From JADKCL01 sp031415375 (GTDB lineage: Bacteria > Bacteroidota > Bacteroidia > J057 > JADKCL01), in NCBI GenBank assembly GCA_031415375.1, contig JANORP010000381.1:1-17086 (forward strand): a stretch of DNA of 17,086 nucleotides, given 5' to 3'. Positions 12,222 to 17,086 of the stretch are shown here, piece by piece. The position numbers and the translations under genes were made by a program. Below the pieces are notes generated by a model, which saw nothing but the letters and a program-made list of their open reading frames with translations, ran no database searches and had not been told where the DNA came from. Positions within the stretch are counted from its first letter, which is position 1. Every line of letters starts with the position of its first letter.

Positions 12222-14123
12222 TCAGTAGGCGCGGTTGGTACTGCCTTCGACATAGTTGATGAAGGCTTGGTTCACGACTCGATTGCCGCCCGGCGTAGGG
12301 TAATTCCCTGAAAAATACCAGTCTCCCAAGTGGTTGGGAATGGCTTTGGGAAGGTTGTCAAGGGGTTGGAAAACGATCTCGACCTTACAGGACATGCCAT
12401 CGGGCTTGAGCAAATCGGCGATTTTGCTGGAGATTTCATCCTCTGTGAACTGGTCATAGATGGCTTTGACGGCATTGCGGGTCTCGAGGAGGCCCGCTTG
12501 CTTCATCGAGAGGCACTCGCGATAGACCTGGTGGATGATCCCATGCATGCCGCGGTCGTTGAGCAAGGCGATGGCGGCCTCAAAGGCCACAAAGCGCCCG
12601 ATTTGGCTCATGTCGATGCCATAGCAGTCGGGGTAGCGGATCTGTGGTGCGGAGGAGACGATCACGATTTTCTTAGGCTTGAGGCGGCTCAAGATCCCTA
12701 GAATGCTCTTTTTGAGCGTTGTGCCGCGCACGATCGAGTCGTCGATGACGACGAGATTGTCCACGCCGGCCCTGATCGTGCCTTGCGTGATGTCATAGAC
12801 GTGGGCGACGAGGTCGTCGCGGGTGCTGTCGTCGGTGATAAATGTGCGCAGCTTTGCGTCTTTGAGCACGACTTTCTCCACGCGCGGGCGCTCACTGAGC
12901 ACCTGCACGAGTTGCGCGTCGGTCGCCCTGCCATTGAGTTCACGGATCTTGCGGATCTTCTCGTTGATCATGTGGGTCTCGACGCCTTTGAGCATTCCCC
13001 AAAAAGCCATCTCGGCGGTGTTGGGGATATAGCCAAAGACCGTGTTTTGGAGGTCGTTTTGCACTGCTTCCAAGATCTTGGGCACGAGCAGGTCGCCAAG
13101 TGCGAGGCGCTCGCGGTAGATGTCGGGATCGTTGCCTCGGGAGAAGTAGATGCGCTCAAAGGAGCAGCTCTTTTTCACGCCTGGCTCAGTGAATGCTTTC
13201 TCCGTGACGGTGCCATTGGCTTTGATGGAGACGACATGGCCAGGGCCGATTTCCTGGATTTTCTCGTAGTCGATCCCAAAGACGGTCGCGATGGCGGGGC
13301 GCTCAGAGGCGACGACGACATATTCATCACATTGATAATAATAGGCTGGGCGAATGCCATTGGGGTCGCGTGCCACAAAGGCGTCGCCAGAGCCGATGAG
13401 GCCACCCATGGTATAGCCGCCATCCCAGCGCTTGGCAGCCCGCTGCAAGATGCGGCGGATGTCGAGATGCTCGGCGATGCCTTTGGACGCATCACGGTTG
13501 CTCTTGCCCTCGGCCCTGTATTGGTCGAAGAGGCTCTGATTTTCTTGGTCCAGGAAGTGGCCGATCCGCTCCAAGACAGTCTCGGTGTCGCTGATATAGC
13601 GCGGGTGCTGCCCGAGCTCGACGAGGTACTGAAACAGCTCATCGACATTGGTGAGGTTGAAGTTGCCGGCGACCGTGAGGGTGCGGCTACGCCAGTTGTT
13701 GCTGCGCACTACGGGGTGGCAGGCATCAATGGTATTGTCGCCATGGGTGCCATAGCGCAGGTGGCCCAACAGCAATTCGCCAGAGAAGCCAAAGTGCTCT
13801 TGGAGCAGATCGGGGTCTTGCTCGATGCTGGGGTACTTTTGGCTCAGGACCTTCATCTCTGCCTGGATCTCTTTGAAGAGCGACTGCCAGGGCGATGAGG
13901 AGTTGTTGCGCTTGCGGATGAGATAAGGCTGACCCGCAGGGCTTTCCAATTTGAGGGAAGCGAGTCCCGCGCCATCTTGGCCGCGGTTGTGCTGCTTTTC
14001 CATCAGGAGGTACATCTTGTTCAATCCCCAGAGGGGCGAGCCGTACTTGTCCTGATAATACTTCAGTGGTTTCAATAAGCGGATCAGACCGACTCCGCAC
14101 TCGTGCTTTATTGCGTCAGACAC
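12222..14123 (-). CDS. purF: Amidophosphoribosyltransferase (PurF family)
   Basis: A 633-residue enzyme for the first step of de novo purine synthesis, making 5-phosphoribosylamine from PRPP and glutamine. The N-terminal Ntn glutaminase domain has Cys9 (KHECGVG), which would become N-terminal after processing, QHNRGQDGAG (44-53), GHLRYGTHG (120-128), GNFNLTN (153-159) and DPNGIRPAYY (253-262). The phosphoribosyltransferase half has the PRPP loop VVIDDSIVRGTTL (458-470) and SAPQIRYPDCYGID (491-504). At over 600 residues it is longer than the usual 470-510. The extra length is mainly near 360-450, and the usual PVPDSG reads GYIPNTAE. This long form occurs in Bacteroidota. The start is GTG at 14123 with GGAG six bases upstream (14130-14133). 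Confidence 0.93.
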   Translation of the reverse strand: MSDAIKHECGVGLIRLLKPLKYYQDKYGSPLWGLNKMYLLMEKQHNRGQDGAGLASLKLESPAGQPYLIRKRNNSSSPWQSLFKEIQAEMKVLSQKYPSIEQDPDLLQEHFGFSGELLLGHLRYGTHGDNTIDACHPVVRSNNWRSRTLTVAGNFNLTNVDELFQYLVELGQHPRYISDTETVLERIGHFLDQENQSLFDQYRAEGKSNRDASKGIAEHLDIRRILQRAAKRWDGGYTMGGLIGSGDAFVARDPNGIRPAYYYQCDEYVVVASERPAIATVFGIDYEKIQEIGPGHVVSIKANGTVTEKAFTEPGVKKSCSFERIYFSRGNDPDIYRERLALGDLLVPKILEAVQNDLQNTVFGYIPNTAEMAFWGMLKGVETHMINEKIRKIRELNGRATDAQLVQVLSERPRVEKVVLKDAKLRTFITDDSTRDDLVAHVYDITQGTIRAGVDNLVVIDDSIVRGTTLKKSILGILSRLKPKKIVIVSSAPQIRYPDCYGIDMSQIGRFVAFEAAIALLNDRGMHGIIHQVYRECLSMKQAGLLETRNAVKAIYDQFTEDEISSKIADLLKPDGMSCKVEIVFQPLDNLPKAIPNHLGDWYFSGNYPTPGGNRVVNQAFINYVEGSTNRAY

Positions 14124-14156
14124 AGGTGTCTCCGATTAGGTGGCAAATGCAAAGCG

Positions 14157-14164
14157 CAAAGTTA
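14157..14164 (-). promoter_or_regulatory. -7 element upstream of purF
   Basis: On the minus strand TAACTTTG matches TAnnTTTG exactly, 33 bases upstream of the GTG start. No TTG is present 19-21 bases further up, so the -33 half is not supported. The rest of 14124-14308 shows no purine riboswitch or clear terminator that I can identify. Confidence 0.4.
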
Positions 14165-14308
14165 CGGTAGTCTTTTGGATTCGGTATGTTAAGATTGTCA
14201 ACATGCCAAACGAAACTCTGGGTCGATTTTGGTAAAAGCTGTTTTCAGTGTGCAAATCCTTGCGTGAGATCAATATCCGGGGTGAGATGGACTTTCTGGC
14301 CTCGTGGA

Positions 14309-16888
14309 TTATTCTTTGATCACCTTCAAGACGCGTCGTTGATCGTCGGCGAACACTTCCAGCAAATAAACGCCTTGCGCAAGGTTTTCAAGATTGATTA
14401 TTGGTGATGCAATATCGCGATAGAGGGTTTTGGAAAGTAGTTTTCCTGAAACATCCATCACTCGAACGCATACAAAGTCGGCGGTGCGACCCAAACGCAC
14501 CTCACTTAAGCCCGATGTCGGATTGGGCATGAGCATCCAAGAGGCATAGGCATTAGGTTCAGTAACGCCAACAACTACGATTTGAAGACAATTGGAGGTA
14601 TCACGGCATTGCGACAAAGTCACATCGACGGCATAGTTCCCCGTTACAGCTGGCACAAAGGATTGTGAGGTCGTTCCAGGAATCGGCGCATAACCGTTGT
14701 TGCAATCAAGCCATTGGTAGATGGCCCCTGAGGTAGCCGAGATCAAGGATGGGCCACTCTGGGAAATCATGGGATTGAGTGCGCTGAGTGTGAGGACCAG
14801 GGTGATGGTGCTGTCGCAGCCAGAGGAATTGACTTGTTGCTGGATATAGGTTCCTGAGGCTGAATACGTGATCCCGTTGAAGGCAAAAGTGGGCTCGCAA
14901 CTGTTTTCTATCACCGTCGAGGCGGATGATTGTGGTATGGAGAGGTTCAGGGTTATGGTGCTATCACAACCATTGACATTAGGAATTGTCTGGGTATAAA
15001 TTCCACCATTGAGAAATGTCTGGCCATTGAAGTTCAAGCTGTCGCAACCCGTGTTTGTGATGGTGGAGGAACTAGGAGTGTTCACCGTAAGGTTCAAAGT
15101 GATGGTGCTGTCACAGCCCGTGGAATTGGGAAGAGTTTGCGTGTAAGTGCCCGAGGTCGTGTAGGTTTGGGCATTGAGGACGTAGTTACTACAGGTGGTG
15201 GCAATGATCGTCGCTACAGATGCATGCGTGATGGTGAGGTTCAGTGTGAGGATGCTGTCGCAGCCGACCAGGTTGGATACAGCGTCGTAATAGGTTCCTC
15301 CGACGGTGTAGGCGTTTCCTCTCCATACAAATGAATCGCAAGAAGAAACCGAGAACGAACTGCCGCTCGTGGTGCATCCCCAAAACTTCGCCACAAAAAC
15401 TGCGAAACTGGGGCCCGCATTCAAAGTATCGATGGCATACCCCAAGTCAAAATCAACCGTTCCATTAAAGGTTCCCGCAAGGTAGATATGTCGGCCCACT
15501 CCTAACTCAATAGAAGATAAATTGGTGCCACCGACGATGGGAAGGATACCATGCACCAATCTGGCCCACTCAAAGTCTCCATTTGCGTCTAGTTGCATCA
15601 CAAAGCTATAGAGGGAGCCGGGGAGAAACAGTGCGAATAGATCATAGATGACGGTAGGGTTCGGATCAAGGTCAACTGAATTGGTAGCACTCTCTGGCAG
15701 GAGCACCCGATCTTGATCATCTACCACCATCGCTCCGCCTCCAGCGGAACCCCCTGTCATCGAACCGGCATAACCCCCGTCGAGGAGCTTTGCCCACACA
15801 AAGTTGCCTCCGGCATCCCATTTCGTTACAAATCCATCGAGAGAGTTAGGTGCCTGGCCAATTGGTGGAAGGTTAAAAACGCCTAGGCCGGGATCGAAAT
15901 CCACGCGCGTACTAAATGTGCCATGCAGGAACAGATTGCCGCTAGGTGAAAGACGCATCGCAGTCACAAAATCATCATTGATGCCACCCACGCGTTTCGC
16001 CCAGAGGAAGGTGTGCAAGGGAGACAGCTTCAAAACGAAAATGTCCACACCGCCGTTGCTGGACATATTGTACACTCCAGCGCCAGGATCAAAATCCATC
16101 GTGGTCCTAAATGCCCCTTGGATGTATGTATTTCCCAGGGCGTCGATTTCTAAGCCATTGATCGATTCATTGTTGTTGCTACTTCCCAATTTCTTTGCCG
16201 AGACAAAATTGCCACCGGTATCAAGCCAAATAAGAAAGGCGTCGCTCCAACCGGTCGGATTGTTCAGGACAAAGTTCCCCGTACCCGGGTCAGCATCAAA
16301 GTTGCCCTCATACCTTCCGGTTACAAGCAGGTTGCCATTTGGGTAAACCACAACATCGCCTGCTAGGACATCGGCATTGCTTCCTCCCATAGTCTTCACC
16401 CACAGGAGGTTGCCGAGTGGGCTTAGCTTCAAGACAAATGCATCTTCCCATCCAATAGTCGTGCGCATCAATACGCCAGGTCCCGGATCGAAATCCACCA
16501 CATTGCTAAACGTGCCCACGATGAGGAGATTCCCGTTTTCATCTAAGCTCATATCACCGGGGGAAATGGAAGAACCTAGTCCGCCAAATTGTTTGAACCA
16601 AATTAAATTGCCATTGGAATCCATTTTGGAAACGAAACCATCATCATTTCCCAATGGAGCCAATTTGTTGACCAGTGGGCCTGGCTGTAGGTCGATGGTG
16701 TCACTGAAGTAACCAAGTGTGTACACATTATCCAATGAGTCAATGCAGAGATGGTGTCCTGAAGCGATACCGACAGCGCTCAGCTCCTTGACCCAACGCA
16801 GGGATGGTGGCTGTGCATAGGACCACATTGCCCCCAATAGCAGCACAGCAAGAGAAAAAGAGTATTTCAGATTGTATTGCAATGACAT
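14309..16888 (-). CDS. T9SS-exported protein with seven-repeat domain and Cys-rich repeats
   Basis: An 859-residue secreted protein. Residues 1-25 are a signal peptide (LAVLLLGAMWSYAQ). Residues 40-505 hold seven units built on VDFDPG (IDLQPG 65, VDFDPG 131, FDADPG 197, MDFDPG 264, VDFDPG 329, VDLDPN 405, VDFDLG 478), each with a GN(L/F).W.K strand. This resembles SBBP-type beta-propeller repeats, and seven units fit a seven-bladed propeller. Residues 511-702 are four repeats ending GCDS.(I/L)TL.LT. A PKD/Ig-like segment follows (703-775). The end (LMPNPTSG, then VYLLEVFADDQRRVLKVIKE, 786-859) is a type A sorting domain for the type IX secretion system. I infer cell-surface display or release; the ligand is unknown. 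ATG at 16888 is preferred over GTG at 16891. Confidence 0.92.
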   Translation of the reverse strand: MSLQYNLKYSFSLAVLLLGAMWSYAQPPSLRWVKELSAVGIASGHHLCIDSLDNVYTLGYFSDTIDLQPGPLVNKLAPLGNDDGFVSKMDSNGNLIWFKQFGGLGSSISPGDMSLDENGNLLIVGTFSNVVDFDPGPGVLMRTTIGWEDAFVLKLSPLGNLLWVKTMGGSNADVLAGDVVVYPNGNLLVTGRYEGNFDADPGTGNFVLNNPTGWSDAFLIWLDTGGNFVSAKKLGSSNNNESINGLEIDALGNTYIQGAFRTTMDFDPGAGVYNMSSNGGVDIFVLKLSPLHTFLWAKRVGGINDDFVTAMRLSPSGNLFLHGTFSTRVDFDPGLGVFNLPPIGQAPNSLDGFVTKWDAGGNFVWAKLLDGGYAGSMTGGSAGGGAMVVDDQDRVLLPESATNSVDLDPNPTVIYDLFALFLPGSLYSFVMQLDANGDFEWARLVHGILPIVGGTNLSSIELGVGRHIYLAGTFNGTVDFDLGYAIDTLNAGPSFAVFVAKFWGCTTSGSSFSVSSCDSFVWRGNAYTVGGTYYDAVSNLVGCDSILTLNLTITHASVATIIATTCSNYVLNAQTYTTSGTYTQTLPNSTGCDSTITLNLTVNTPSSSTITNTGCDSLNFNGQTFLNGGIYTQTIPNVNGCDSTITLNLSIPQSSASTVIENSCEPTFAFNGITYSASGTYIQQQVNSSGCDSTITLVLTLSALNPMISQSGPSLISATSGAIYQWLDCNNGYAPIPGTTSQSFVPAVTGNYAVDVTLSQCRDTSNCLQIVVVGVTEPNAYASWMLMPNPTSGLSEVRLGRTADFVCVRVMDVSGKLLSKTLYRDIASPIINLENLAQGVYLLEVFADDQRRVLKVIKE
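14783..15358 (-). repeat. Four Cys-rich protein repeats of about 49 residues
   Basis: Copies end at GCDSILTLNLT (542-552), GCDSTITLNLT (591-601), GCDSTITLNLS (640-650) and GCDSTITLVLT (690-700). Each has one Cys near its start, a GTY(T/Y) strand in the middle and GCDS near its end, so each could carry a disulfide. Copies 2 and 3 are the most alike at DNA level as well. Confidence 0.8.
15374..16771 (-). repeat. Seven tandem VDFDPG repeats
   Basis: Seven units of about 65-75 residues in the N-terminal half of the T9SS protein. The Asp-rich VDFDPGxG loop recurs in each unit with the strand GNLLWVK or a variant before it. Units 6 and 7 are the most degenerate (DPN, DLG). The Asp residues might bind calcium, which is inference. 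Confidence 0.8.
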
Positions 16889-16917
16889 CACACCTTCTGT
16901 ATTTGACTTTCAGGGTA

Positions 16918-16948
16918 CAAATTGGCCAATTCTCACGGAGCACGCAAA
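16918..16948 (-). promoter_or_regulatory. Possible promoter of the 859-residue T9SS gene
   Basis: On the minus strand TTTG (16948-16945), a 19-base spacer, then CCAATTTG (16925-16918), which keeps the TTTG of the -7 element but not its TA. The ATG at 16888 follows about 29 bases later. The remaining bases to 17086 show no other gene or structure I can support. Confidence 0.3.
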
Positions 16949-17086
16949 ATTCAGCGATTCAGCAAGTGCGCAAAACCCAGAGTAACCTGATTCGTGTGTT
17001 TGCATTGGGGCATGGTCTTGCCTTCCCGAGCCTGGGGCCGGGTTGTTGATGTCGCAAGATTTCATTCTACATAGGCGATGGAAGGG

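Noticed and set aside
12783..13898. 371-residue open frame on the plus strand
   Set aside because: It is fully antisense to purF, whose motifs are unambiguous, and its translation shows no domain. It reflects G+C-rich codon use.
14124..14308. Purine riboswitch upstream of purF
   Set aside because: No conserved purine-aptamer core or paired helices were seen in the 185 bp.
15804..16712. Plus-strand frames rich in PGPGSKS
   Set aside because: The repeated pattern is the reverse complement of the VDFDPG repeats of the real minus-strand gene.

Overview
The window looks like chromosomal DNA of a Bacteroidota bacterium, probably of the Saprospiria/Chitinophagia type. Four things point there. Two large secreted proteins carry type IX secretion (T9SS) features. 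The adenylate kinase is the short form seen in that phylum. Several promoters fit the Bacteroidota pattern (TTG, about 20 bases, TAnnTTTG). Most genes lack a clear Shine-Dalgarno sequence. No rRNA, tRNA, CRISPR array or transposase gene was found.

Layout. 1-2051 (minus) is a cysteine-rich T9SS-exported protein whose 3' end lies outside the window; it is open to the edge. 2331-3994 (minus) is adk followed by obg, driven by a promoter embedded in a 7-bp tandem repeat. 4260-4595 (minus) is an alkyltransferase-like DNA-repair protein. Divergent from it, 4693-8002 (plus) is a tightly coupled three-gene operon: a stand-alone membrane half of a spermidine-synthase-like protein, a thioredoxin-fold exported protein with a CxxS site, and a full-length membrane/spermidine-synthase-like fusion. 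Adjacent genes overlap by 4 bp. This operon is the best candidate for an undescribed system.

Convergent to it on the minus strand are a class I/II aminotransferase and hemW (8033-10407), 5 bp apart. 10408-10968 is a gene-poor stretch with a decayed C-terminal fragment of a TPR-like protein and a hairpin that recurs about 1 kb away. 10969-11560 (minus) is a RelE/ParE-type toxin-antitoxin pair with a clear promoter. 11749-12126 (minus) is a small exported protein with a strong intrinsic terminator. 12222-14123 (minus) is a purF-type amidophosphoribosyltransferase. 14309-16888 (minus) is an 859-residue T9SS-exported protein with a seven-repeat domain, four Cys-rich repeats and a C-terminal sorting domain.

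How they work together: obg, adk, purF, hemW and the aminotransferase are housekeeping genes for ribosome/GTP, nucleotide and amino-acid or heme metabolism. The two T9SS substrates flank them and would be surface or secreted proteins. The accessory content is the three-gene membrane operon, the toxin-antitoxin pair and the decayed fragment beside it.
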